9,273 nucleotides of DNA from Trebonia sp. (GCA_030038035.1 JASHPP010000314.1:1-9273); one strand, 5' to 3'; positions 1 through 5,906 are shown, counted from the first letter of the stretch. Numbers and translations are program-made. Notes: generated by a model not told the origin, from the sequence alone.

Positions 1-110
1 GCGTATTGGTGCCGGGAAGTCAGGGGCGCTGCGCCTGCAGGCAGGGTCTGTCCCCGGGGCGGGCGGCAAGCCCGGTTGCGGTGATCGCTTCCCTGCCCGG
101 AGGAGGCTTT

Positions 111-212
111 ATGCCCGGAATACCGGAATATTAGGTTCAGGCATTTCGGGCAGACCGCTTAGCGGGGAGGAAAATGCCGGTCAGAGGCGGCCTTTTCTTT
201 CCCGTTAACCGG
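111..212. repeat. Two-hairpin structured intergenic element, copy A
   Basis: This stretch folds on paper into two adjacent hairpins. Hairpin I pairs 112-121 with 143-152 (ten pairs, one G.U). Hairpin II pairs 163-179 with 188-204 (16 of 17 positions pair, two as G.U) and closes on the octamer loop GTCAGAGG at 180-187. The helix continues outward through 159-162/205-208 and 155-157/210-212. A second copy lies at 5803-5906. The two align without a gap over 94 nt with 68 identities, and several differences inside hairpin II keep the pairing. It could be a structured RNA, a palindromic REP-like DNA repeat, or a relic of a coding sequence. Which strand, if any, is transcribed cannot be told from the sequence. 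Confidence 0.6.
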
Positions 213-793
213 GCCGGCCGCTAGGCGAGCATCGCGCCCGGGACGCGCGGTCGCGACCGCCCCTCCGGCTGCGGCCGGACCGTCCCACCGGCCACTGCCA
301 CCTCGGCGCGACCGGGCGGTGGGGGTGCGGGCGGGGTACCGATCGTGGCAGCAGGTACGCTACGGGAGCGTTAACTAGATCAATTGAGAATCACAACTAC
401 CACCGGCCCGGCCGGGGTTGGGTCACGCCCCGGCGTCCCAAGCGGGAGCCAGTCTCCCCGGACAGTGACCCGAGCCGTGCTGCCTGACGCCGCGTAATTC
501 CTGGTGCCCGCGCGTGAAGAGGCGGCGGCGCACGGCGCGTATCAGGCGCTCGAAATAGGCGAAAATACCAGCACCACTGGTCCGGTGGCGTTGGTCGGCC
601 ATGCCTTCGCCCCAGATCACACCCACAGTAAAATCCCCCTTTCAAAGGGATTCAGCGGCATGGTCGGCCCCCAGGCGAGTCGGCCGCCTAGGGGCCGGCC
701 TACGGGCACGTCCGGTAACCCCCCAGAACCCAAGACCGCCCGCGGCGCTACCGTGCGGGGTAGCCCGAGGGGAAATAACCGGGCAACTGTACG

Positions 794-857
794 TAGCGCG
801 GTGATCACTGTAGCGCTATCGAGTGTGGTTGTCTACAGGACCCTACAACCCTACAAC
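794..857 (+). promoter_or_regulatory. Operator/promoter-like region before the GntR gene
   Basis: Several symmetric and repeated words are packed here. There are two abutting 8-bp palindromes, GTGATCAC (801-808) and TAGCGCTA (811-818). An outer inverted pair TAGCGC (794-799)/GCGCTA (813-818) surrounds the first of them. An inverted pair GGTTGT (827-832)/ACAACC (845-850) follows. The word CTACA occurs three times at 833, 843 and 851. A possible promoter is TTGTCT (829-834), 17 bases, then TACAAC (852-857). GntR proteins usually bind short palindromes near their own promoter, so autoregulation is a reasonable inference. No single operator can be assigned. Confidence 0.35.
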
Positions 858-876
858 GACCGATGAAGGCCTGGTC

Positions 877-1302
877 ATGAGCGGTATGCAGCACGCGCAG
901 CCGACGGAGATCCACCAGTATGTGCAGCTTGCCAGCTGGCTTCGGGAGGAGATCGTCAGCGGCCGGATATCACTTGGGTCGAAGCTCCCGGGCGAGGAGA
1001 CACTGAAGCGCAGCTTCGGCGTTGACCGCTCGGTGGTGCGGCGTGCCATGCAGTTGCTGCGTGAGGAGGGGCTTATCGTCACGCGGCATGGTGTCGGCTC
1101 CTTTGTCGCGGCGGTCCCGCAGCTGAAGATCGCCGTCGTCCGCCCCGGCGACCAGGTGGCAGCGCGCATGCCAGACGACGCCGAGCGAGGGAAACTGGGC
1201 TCGCTCAGCCCTGGCATCCCGGTCCTGGTCGTAACCCGCGCTCGCGGAGGCGACCCCGAGGTCTATAGCGCGGCGGTGACCGTGCTGCACGTCGAGCGGT
1301 GA
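877..1302 (+). CDS. Short GntR-family transcriptional regulator
   Basis: This encodes a 141-residue DNA-binding protein. Residues about 11-78 form the GntR winged helix-turn-helix. The recognition part reads GSKLPGEETLKRSFGVDRS (34-52), followed by the helix RRAMQLLREEG and a wing ending HGVGSFVA. Residues about 83-141 (RPGDQVAARMPD..., then PVLVVTRA...) resemble only the start of a UTRA-type effector domain. This compact form is common among actinobacterial GntR proteins, so the protein is probably complete, although its ligand is unknown. I chose the ATG at 877 because GAAGG lies seven bases upstream (865-869) and the GntR domain begins soon after. The ATGA at 877-880 also overlaps the stop of a five-codon frame (MKAWS, 863-880). 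The gene ends 41 bp before the tRNA-Ala gene. Its targets are not evident: the nearest protein gene downstream is on the opposite strand. Confidence 0.88.
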   Translation: MSGMQHAQPTEIHQYVQLASWLREEIVSGRISLGSKLPGEETLKRSFGVDRSVVRRAMQLLREEGLIVTRHGVGSFVAAVPQLKIAVVRPGDQVAARMPDDAERGKLGSLSPGIPVLVVTRARGGDPEVYSAAVTVLHVER

Positions 1303-1343
1303 CGGTGCCGCGGCGGTGCCGCCTGCAGTACCCTTAACGACGC

Positions 1344-1416
1344 GGGGCTATAGCTCAGCTGGAAGAGCGTCTGGTTTGCATCCAGAAGGCCAGGGGTTCG
1401 AGTCCCCTTAGCTCCA
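1344..1416 (+). tRNA. tRNA-Ala (anticodon UGC)
   Basis: This is a complete 73-nt cloverleaf. The acceptor stem GGGGCTA pairs with TAGCTCC (one G.T), the D stem is GCTC/GAGC, and the anticodon stem TCTGG/CCAGA encloses TTTGCAT with anticodon TGC. The variable loop is AGGCC and the T arm is AGGGG-TTCGAGT-CCCCT, followed by discriminator A. The 3' CCA is not encoded (the sequence continues CAGG). The 3' half is repeated at 4753-4805, so the gene appears to have served as an integration target that was restored by the inserted copy. A TACCCT at 1329-1334 could be a -10 box, but I see no matching -35. Confidence 0.96.
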
Positions 1417-1424
1417 CAGGCCAG
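1372..1424 (+). repeat. Left 53-bp direct repeat (tRNA 3' half, attL-like)
   Basis: This is identical base for base to 4753-4805. It starts inside the 5' strand of the anticodon stem (TGG), runs through anticodon loop and T arm, and ends at ACAGGCCAG beyond the gene. The flanking bases differ immediately outside (C1371 against A4752, C1425 against A4806). Core attachment sequences starting at the anticodon stem-loop are typical of tRNA-directed tyrosine integrases. Confidence 0.75.
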
Positions 1425-1450
1425 CGGCCACTTGCGATCTTGAAGGCCGC
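1424..1450. other. Hairpin following the tRNA gene, left copy
   Basis: GCGGCC (1424-1429) pairs with GGCCGC (1445-1450) around a 15-nt loop that contains TTGCGATCTTG (1432-1442). The same 11-nt word occurs at the same place after the right tRNA-half copy, where a different pair of arms encloses it. It could be a tRNA 3'-trailer structure, or part of an extended attachment site. No T-tract follows, so it is not a standard intrinsic terminator. Confidence 0.45.
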
Positions 1451-2086
1451 AAAGCCGAGCCAAACCAAGAGCCACAGCGGTGCTGCTGTCCGAGGTACGA
1501 CGACTGCTGCGCGCCGTGGGCACGGCGAAGGTTTCCGTCTATCGGGATGCCGCGGCACCCCGGTCGGTGCGATCTCGCTCGGCTGGACGCCCGGACGGCA
1601 AGCGGATCCGCCGTCTCGCTCGATCTCCACTGGCCGTACTGACCTCGGCGGATGGACGCCGTGCGTCCGCGCTAGGCCTCGGCGCCTCCTCCGTCTCCCC
1701 CCGTCCCGCTGCGGCTCGTGCACAAATCGGCCTCCTGACCAGCGCGGATGAACAGGAGGCAGCGCCTTTGACCCGTCGGAATGGGCGAGCTGTCCGGTGC
1801 TGTCTATGCACGCCTACGGTCTGGTGAGTCGTTCCACAGGTGTCGCCTGTCATCTACCGCTGACCACCGGCTTGGCAGCAGTTGGCAGCCAGCCACGGTC
1901 ACGGCGGAAGAGCAGCAAAGTGACACCAGCTGGCGCGGCGAAACCGATGAGATCTTGACTTAGCCTGAGTGGCCAGGCGTAGTCACCAGGCAGCACGGCC
2001 GCCGATCGTGCCTGGCTCCGAGTGCGGTCGCCCTGAGCAGCACGGGCGCAGGTCAAGCTCACGAAGCGCGGCTAGAGTACCGGCCC
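1451..2086. other. Left end of cassette, no recognisable gene
   Basis: I see no gene here that I can support. One frame starting GTG at 1480 runs 115 codons (MLLSEVRRLLRAVGTAKVSV at its start). Its codon use is only mildly biased, and it has no domain I recognise and no clear ribosome binding site. A minus-strand frame at 1850-2062 (70 codons) is equally unsupported. No integrase remnant is evident. No clear intrinsic terminator is visible for the minus-strand gene that ends at 2087. Confidence 0.5.
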
Positions 2087-4153
2087 CTACTTCACCACCT
2101 TGAGGGTCTTCCGGGTGGAGGCCGCGCCGGTGAAGTCACTGCTGCCGGAGTAGACGGCGACCAGGGTGCGGGTGCCGACGGGGAGCTTCCTGGCGGCCAG
2201 GGCGCAGCTGCCCCGGCCGGAGGCGAGGGTGATGGTGCAGACCGTGACCTTGCCGGACTTGACGGTGACCTTCCCGGCCGGCATTCCGGCGTACTGGCCG
2301 GTGACCCTGACGGTCAGCCGCTCGGACCGCTCCTGGCCGTAGATCACCCTGGCCGCCGACAGCGACAGCGTGACCTTCGCGGCTGCCCTGGCCACGGTCA
2401 GCGTGCGCGCAGCGGAGGTCGACGGGGCGAGGCCGGTGCTGCCGCCGTAGGAGGCGGTCAGGTGCCAGGTCCCGGCGGGCAGCCTCGTCGCGGCCACCGT
2501 GCAGCTGGCCTGCCCGGCGGAAAGCTCGACGCTGCCGCAGACAACCGCCGTCCCGGCGTTGACCGTGACGGTGCCGGACGGGGTCTCGCCGGCGGCCGCG
2601 GAGACCGTGATCGTCACCCGCTCGGTCTGCTCCTTGCCGTAGGTCACCTTGGCGGCCGGCAGGCCCAGGACGCTGCTCGTCGGGGGCTTTTCCGACACGA
2701 CGAACGCCAGTTGGGCGCTGCCGGCTTCCCCGTACGTGCCGCCTGCGGCGCAGTTGCCTGCCGACCCGCACGACACCGCAATGAGGTCGCCGTCGGCGGC
2801 GCCCGATACTTCCTGTGCCGTGCCCCAGGAGCCGCTGGTCTCGTCCAGCACGAACGGCGCCGAGGCGCCGTCGCCGCCTACGGCACAGTTACCGGTCGAC
2901 GGGCACGACACCGAAAACGCCCAAGCGTCGGTTGTTCCCGGTATCTGCTGAGCAGTGCCCCAGGAGCCGCCGAACTCTTCCGCCATGATCGCCGTGGAGG
3001 ACCCGCCATTTTCGATATCGCCGACCGCTACGCAGTTGCCGGCCGACCCGCACGACACCGAATTGAAGGCGGAGCCGGTTTCGTAGCTTCCGCCTGGGAT
3101 CGGGGGGACGGTGCCCGGCAACAGCTTCGCGGTGCCCCAGGTACCGGCGGTCTCGTCCACCACGAACGCCTGCGAGACCACGCCAAGGCTGCCTGCCGAA
3201 AGGTGGCCGACAGTCCCGGTTGCCGTGCAGTTGCCGGCCGACGGGCACGACACCGCATCGACGCCGGCCGCCCCGTTATCGACTTCGAGGGCGGCCGACC
3301 CCGGCACCTGCTGCGCTGTGCCCCAGGACCCGTTGACCTCATCCACGACGAACGCCTGCGTACCACTGCCGGCGGCGTAGTACGAGCCGCCGGTCGCGCA
3401 GTTGCCCGCCGACGCGCACGACACCGAACCGACCGTGACGGACCCGCCGGGCAGTCCCGGCACGTCCTCCGCGGTGCCCCAGATACCGCCGGTCTCATCC
3501 ACCACGAACGCCTGCTTTTCGGACGAGCCTATGTACGTGCCGACGGCGGCGCAGTTGCCCGCCGACGGGCACGACACTGAACTGACGGAGGCCCCCCCGC
3601 CGTCGGCCCCCCCGCCGTGGTTGAGGGCGGCCAGTCCCGGCACCTCCTCCGCGGTGGCCCAGGACCCGTTGATCTCGTCCACAACGAAAGCCTGCTCATC
3701 GTCGGCGGAATCCGCGTACTCGCCCCCGGCGGCGCAGTTGCCCGCGGCCCCGCATGACAGCGCGTTGATCCCGGACTTGATCCCGAACAGGTCCCCGTCC
3801 CACACGCCAGTGCTGAGGGCGGCCAGTCCCGGCACCTCCTCCGCGGTGCCCCAGGACCGGCCAGACTCGTCGGCTACGAAAGCCTGCTCGTCGTCGGCGG
3901 AATCTACGTACACCCCCCCGGCGGCGCAGTTGCCCGCGACCCCGCATGACAGCGCGTTGATCCCGGACGTGAACCCGTACGACAGGGAACCGGTGCTGAG
4001 GGCTGCTAGTCCCGGCACTTGCTGCGCCGAACCCCAGGTGCCGGCGGCGGGCACGGTCGCGCCCGCCGGCAGGGCGGTCATGGCCAGCACGGCGCAGCAG
4101 GCAGCCGCCAGCGTCACCACGCTGAGCACAACAGGTGAGAATCTGCCCAACAA
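2087..4153 (-). CDS. Secreted eight-repeat protein with two C-terminal Ig-like domains
   Basis: This encodes a 688-residue exported protein. Residues 1-32 look like a signal peptide (R4, a hydrophobic core VVLSVVTLAAACC, cleavage near AGA-TV). Residues about 39-487 contain eight units of 45-64 residues. Each begins with a variant of SWGTAxxVPG (W at 40, 101, 165, 225, 277, 339, 398 and 443) and includes a variant of SCxSAGNCAAGG followed, in most, by QAFVVDE. Every unit has a C-x5-C pair (for example C70/C76, C195/C201, C462/C468), suggesting one disulfide per unit and perhaps a beta-propeller. Residues about 495-590 and 592-688 are two Ig-like domains of the bacterial Big_3_5 type, each with its own cysteine pair (C539/C551, C639/C650). 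The start is TTG at 4153, with GGAG ending ten bases upstream. There is no sortase motif, C-terminal anchor or catalytic motif. A surface or matrix adhesin or binding role is inference only. It is the sole recognisable cargo between the two tRNA-half repeats. Confidence 0.88.
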   Translation of the reverse strand: MLGRFSPVVLSVVTLAAACCAVLAMTALPAGATVPAAGTWGSAQQVPGLAALSTGSLSYGFTSGINALSCGVAGNCAAGGVYVDSADDEQAFVADESGRSWGTAEEVPGLAALSTGVWDGDLFGIKSGINALSCGAAGNCAAGGEYADSADDEQAFVVDEINGSWATAEEVPGLAALNHGGGADGGGASVSSVSCPSAGNCAAVGTYIGSSEKQAFVVDETGGIWGTAEDVPGLPGGSVTVGSVSCASAGNCATGGSYYAAGSGTQAFVVDEVNGSWGTAQQVPGSAALEVDNGAAGVDAVSCPSAGNCTATGTVGHLSAGSLGVVSQAFVVDETAGTWGTAKLLPGTVPPIPGGSYETGSAFNSVSCGSAGNCVAVGDIENGGSSTAIMAEEFGGSWGTAQQIPGTTDAWAFSVSCPSTGNCAVGGDGASAPFVLDETSGSWGTAQEVSGAADGDLIAVSCGSAGNCAAGGTYGEAGSAQLAFVVSEKPPTSSVLGLPAAKVTYGKEQTERVTITVSAAAGETPSGTVTVNAGTAVVCGSVELSAGQASCTVAATRLPAGTWHLTASYGGSTGLAPSTSAARTLTVARAAAKVTLSLSAARVIYGQERSERLTVRVTGQYAGMPAGKVTVKSGKVTVCTITLASGRGSCALAARKLPVGTRTLVAVYSGSSDFTGAASTRKTLKVVK
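2693..4039 (-). repeat. Array of eight diverged ~135-195 bp coding repeats
   Basis: The array encodes residues 39-487 of the secreted protein. The two units nearest the signal peptide (about 3857-4039 and 3665-3856) are much closer to each other than to the rest. Both contain SGINALSCG, AGNCAAGG and DSADDEQAFV, and their DNA is nearly identical over roughly 90 bp (compare 3699-3790 with 3890-3985). This suggests a recent in-frame duplication, and the array could change in length by recombination. It is protein-coding, not a CRISPR array. Confidence 0.8.
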
Positions 4154-4752
4154 AGACCATCTCCGTCGCAGAGTTTAAGAAAAGCCGCTGTGATCGCCAC
4201 GACGACCAGCCGACCCGGACCGTCCCATTTACCCGGACGCGGCAACCGCCGACCCGGTTTACACCGATTTGCCAGACAGCCGACGATGCCCGCGATCACC
4301 GCGGGGCCCACCCACTGCGCGGGCTCGCACCCCGCCTGCCCCGACGGGCCGACGGCAGGGAAGAACAGTCGATATCCGGCGGCGCAAAACCGGAAGGTCA
4401 CAGCCGGCCGCCCAGCCCGGATTCCCATTCGGCGGTGCCGCCTTGATCTATAAGCGGCTCGACTCGGCAACGCGGCAGGGGTGCGAGGGTGCGAGGTGCA
4501 GGCGTGGCCCTTGGCAGCACGCTCTTTGCCCAGTGGCCTGGAGGCGTCGGCAGAAGGACTTGTGATGATGCCGGGGATACCAAGCCCGAGCGCCACGAGT
4601 CCCGGTGCCGAGCCTGGAAGGACGGCCCCAAAGAGCCGAACAAAGAGCCAACAGAGTCCGACTCTGAGCGATCTCCACCGACAGTGCGAGGCCATTTTCG
4701 CTGGTAAAACGCACAGCAAGCGACGTCAGCCGATGTCGAAATACGCAAAATA
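4154..4752. other. Right end of cassette, no recognisable gene
   Basis: No supportable gene lies between the start of the repeat protein and the right tRNA-half copy. The first 40 bases carry the upstream region of the minus-strand gene, including TTAAACT (4173-4179 read on the minus strand) as a possible -10 element without a clear -35. The last 150 bases are less GC-rich and hold the repeated word AAAGAGCC (4630 and 4642) and a 15-bp palindrome at 4652-4666. Long frames overlapping the tRNA fragment antisense encode the well-known spurious GAKGTRTPGLLDAN peptide. Confidence 0.5.
4652..4666. repeat. 15-bp perfect palindrome CAGAGTC-C-GACTCTG
   Basis: Seven-base arms flank a single central C, 86 bp inside the right tRNA-half repeat and just after two copies of AAAGAGCC. 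Its position near the cassette end would suit a recombination accessory or regulator site, but nothing in the sequence identifies the binder. Confidence 0.4.
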
Positions 4753-4805
4753 TGGTTTGCATCCAGAAGGCCAGGGGTTCGAGTCCCCTTAGCTCCACAG
4801 GCCAG
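4753..4805 (+). repeat. Right 53-bp direct repeat (tRNA-Ala 3' half, attR-like)
   Basis: This is an exact copy of 1372-1424. The sequence to its left (ending in ...CGCAAAATA) has no D arm or acceptor 5' strand, so this is a tRNA fragment and not a second gene. It marks the right boundary of the putative cassette. The DNA beyond it would be the original chromosomal flank of the tRNA. Confidence 0.78.
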
Positions 4806-4806
4806 A

Positions 4807-4832
4807 GACCACCATTTGCGATCTTGGTGGCC
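4807..4832. other. Hairpin following the tRNA fragment, right copy
   Basis: CCACCA (4809-4814) pairs with TGGTGG (4825-4830) around a 10-nt loop, with G4807-C4832 able to add a pair after one mismatch. The word TTGCGATCTTG (4816-4826) is shared with the left copy at 1432-1442, but the pairing arms differ. The hairpin is therefore present at both sites although the arm sequences are not conserved. Confidence 0.45.
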
Positions 4833-4918
4833 ACCGCGGAGAGCCAAAGCACAGCCAAGTCGCCAGCACGTCTTTTCGTCTATCTCGGCTATCTAGCCGG
4901 GTACCTTATGGCCCGTTG

Positions 4919-5269
4919 CTACCGATCTGCCAGCCACCGGTACAGCGCCCAGATGCCGGCGCACGGCAGGTAGATGTAGGCCATGAAGACGGCGAACAGC
5001 CAGAATACCGCGCAGACGAGCACGGCCAGCCACTCGAGCAGGACCGCGACGAAGACGATCACCATGGCCAGGGCTTGCTCCCACAGGAACCCGGCGTAGC
5101 TGTGCGCGCGGACGCGGCCCAGCGGCGTGTGATTGACCGGCCATACCAGCGCGGAATTGACGGCGCGCGGCACGAACGTCTCGGCGTGCCAGAGCCATCT
5201 GGCCGGGGTGAACAGCACCTCAAACCAGTGCTCGTGCAGCAGCACGGTGAGCATGTGCCCGAAGTTCAC
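4919..5269 (-). CDS. Small integral membrane protein, function unknown
   Basis: This encodes about 116 residues. The N-terminal half (MLTVLLHEHWFEVLF..., then RWLWHAETFVPRA) is rich in tryptophan and histidine. Residues about 62-83 and 85-108 form two hydrophobic helices (MVIVFVAVLLEWLAVLVCAVF and neighbours), ending YRWLADR. I chose GTG at 5269 because GGAGAAGGGG lies upstream (about 10 bases from the end of AAGGGG). An ATG five codons later (5254) is an alternative. The frame stays open upstream to an ATG at 5446, but that 59-residue extension is polar, lacks a ribosome binding site and does not look coding. I do not recognise a family. The gene stands alone, divergent from the glycosyltransferase operon. 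It lies just outside the cassette, so it may belong to the original chromosome. Confidence 0.6.
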   Translation of the reverse strand: MNFGHMLTVLLHEHWFEVLFTPARWLWHAETFVPRAVNSALVWPVNHTPLGRVRAHSYAGFLWEQALAMVIVFVAVLLEWLAVLVCAVFWLFAVFMAYIYLPCAGIWALYRWLADR

Positions 5270-5476
5270 GCCATCTTCACCCCTTCTCCCGTGATGATCG
5301 TACAATGAGGCGGCTAAACAGGGCACGGCATATTCAGTCGCTGTCCGGCGATGTACCAGGAAGCCATTTGTGTCCGAAGCCATGCGGTAGTTTGATGCCG
5401 TTTGGCGGAATTCCGGGGCGAGTCGGAGGTTGGCGGCTGAGACCATTCTGCCGCTTGTCCTGCGCGACCCCGCGGT

Positions 5477-5498
5477 GGTTTTAATTTGGTTTTAATTT
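5477..5498. repeat. AT-rich 11-bp tandem repeat (GGTTTTAATTT x2)
   Basis: Two perfect copies of GGTTTTAATTT sit head to tail in otherwise GC-rich DNA. They are followed at once by a hairpin (GCCGGAG/TTCCGGC, 5499-5519). Read on the minus strand this AT tract lies upstream of the small membrane protein gene and could act as an UP-like element or an A/T-hook or nucleoid-protein site. No terminator can be called, since no T-tract follows the hairpin on either strand. Confidence 0.5.
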
Positions 5499-5802
5499 GC
5501 CGGAGCCTGGCTTCCGGCGTGATGGCGGCGGGCGAACGGAGCACCGCTGGTGGGATCGCCTGGCTGGGCGGTTACGGTGCGGGCGGCCAAGCCCGCCCGC
5601 CGCCAAGCCGCCGCCGATGTCCTCCGCCAGATCTTCAACGCCTGCACCGGCAAGGGACGCCGATGAACGCCAACCCGGGCCCCGGCCCGGCCAATACACG
5701 GTCAAGTAACACGACAGCCGCCAATCAGGGTTTGATCTGCGGCTTTCCGTCGTCACGCGGCACCCGCCGCCCGGCGCTGCTGTGGTCAGCCGATGACGCG
5801 AT

Positions 5803-5906
5803 ATGCCCGATATGCGTGGATCTCGGAACCAGACATTCCGGGCAGGCCGGTTATCGTGGAAGAAAAGGCCGGTCAGGGGCGGTCATATCTTCCACGTAGT
5901 CCGGCC
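5803..5906. repeat. Two-hairpin structured intergenic element, copy B
   Basis: This copy aligns without gaps to 111-212. Hairpin I pairs 5804-5809 (TGCCCG) with 5839-5844 (CGGGCA), with three more pairs after two mismatches. Hairpin II pairs 5855-5871 with 5880-5896 (15 of 17 positions, two A.A mismatches) and closes on loop GTCAGGGG (5872-5879), one base different from copy A. An outer helix GGCCGG (5845-5850)/CCGGCC (5901-5906) closes the structure across a 4x4 internal loop. The pair G165-C202 in copy A is T5857-A5894 here, a full compensatory change. G.T pairs 167/200 and 169/198 become G-C and A-T. The mismatch 175/192 becomes G-C. Two A-T pairs are lost. Confidence 0.6.

Larger units (their letters stand above)
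1..876. other. Gene-poor region upstream of the GntR regulator
   Basis: I find no convincing protein gene here. The reading frames present are short, have no recognisable domain and overlap each other on both strands. The left edge may hold the tail of a gene, but the frames entering it stop at about 84, 134 and 206 without recognisable sequence. The stretch holds a two-hairpin element (111-212), an AT-rich patch around 368-401 containing the palindrome TCAATTGA (380-387), and the operator-like sequences just before the regulator. A minus-strand frame at 423-599 (58 codons, starting MADQRHRTSG) has GGGG seven bases before its ATG and a short amphipathic stretch, but nothing else supports it. 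Confidence 0.55.
1372..4805. mobile_element. Putative tRNA-Ala-targeted integrated cassette lacking an integrase
   Basis: A 53-bp perfect direct repeat, the 3' half of tRNA-Ala plus eight bases beyond the discriminator, bounds this 3.4-kb segment. That is the classic footprint of site-specific integration by a tyrosine recombinase using a tRNA 3' end, because the inserted copy keeps the tRNA intact. The only recognisable gene inside is the large secreted repeat protein on the minus strand. No integrase, excisionase, replication or transfer gene is visible, and about 600 bp at each end appear gene-free. The segment could be a cassette mobilised in trans, a remnant whose integrase was lost, or the product of a partial tRNA duplication. 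Confidence 0.6.

Noticed and set aside
560..664. Minus-strand words GCTGAATCC and GGGCGAAGGC resembling a ydaO (c-di-AMP) riboswitch
   Set aside because: The match is to a few words only. The expected paired elements could not be assembled and no suitable gene follows on the minus strand.
1263..1523. Minus-strand frame encoding GAKGTRTPGLLDAN, also seen at 4398-4847
   Set aside because: This peptide is the familiar spurious translation antisense to a tRNA. Both frames simply cover the tRNA gene and its duplicated 3' half.
2693..4039. Regular repeats considered as a CRISPR array
   Set aside because: The units are 135-195 bp, diverged and in frame inside one protein. They are not short identical repeats with unique spacers.
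2462..4178. Long + strand frames (2462-3580 and 3402-4178) opposite the repeat protein
   Set aside because: They are antisense shadows of a repetitive GC-biased gene. They have low-complexity composition and no domain, while the minus-strand frame has a signal peptide and ordered repeats.
4681..4805. A second, complete tRNA-Ala gene at the right repeat
   Set aside because: Only the anticodon stem 3' part and T arm are present. The preceding bases offer no D arm or 5' acceptor strand.
4886..4899. CGGCT-ATCT-AGCCG hairpin after the small membrane gene as an intrinsic terminator
   Set aside because: The stem is only five pairs and no T-tract follows on either strand.
5486..5899. + strand frame of 137 codons in the intergenic region
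   Set aside because: It has no ribosome binding site, no recognisable domain and a biased composition. It crosses a GC-rich inverted repeat and the two-hairpin element.
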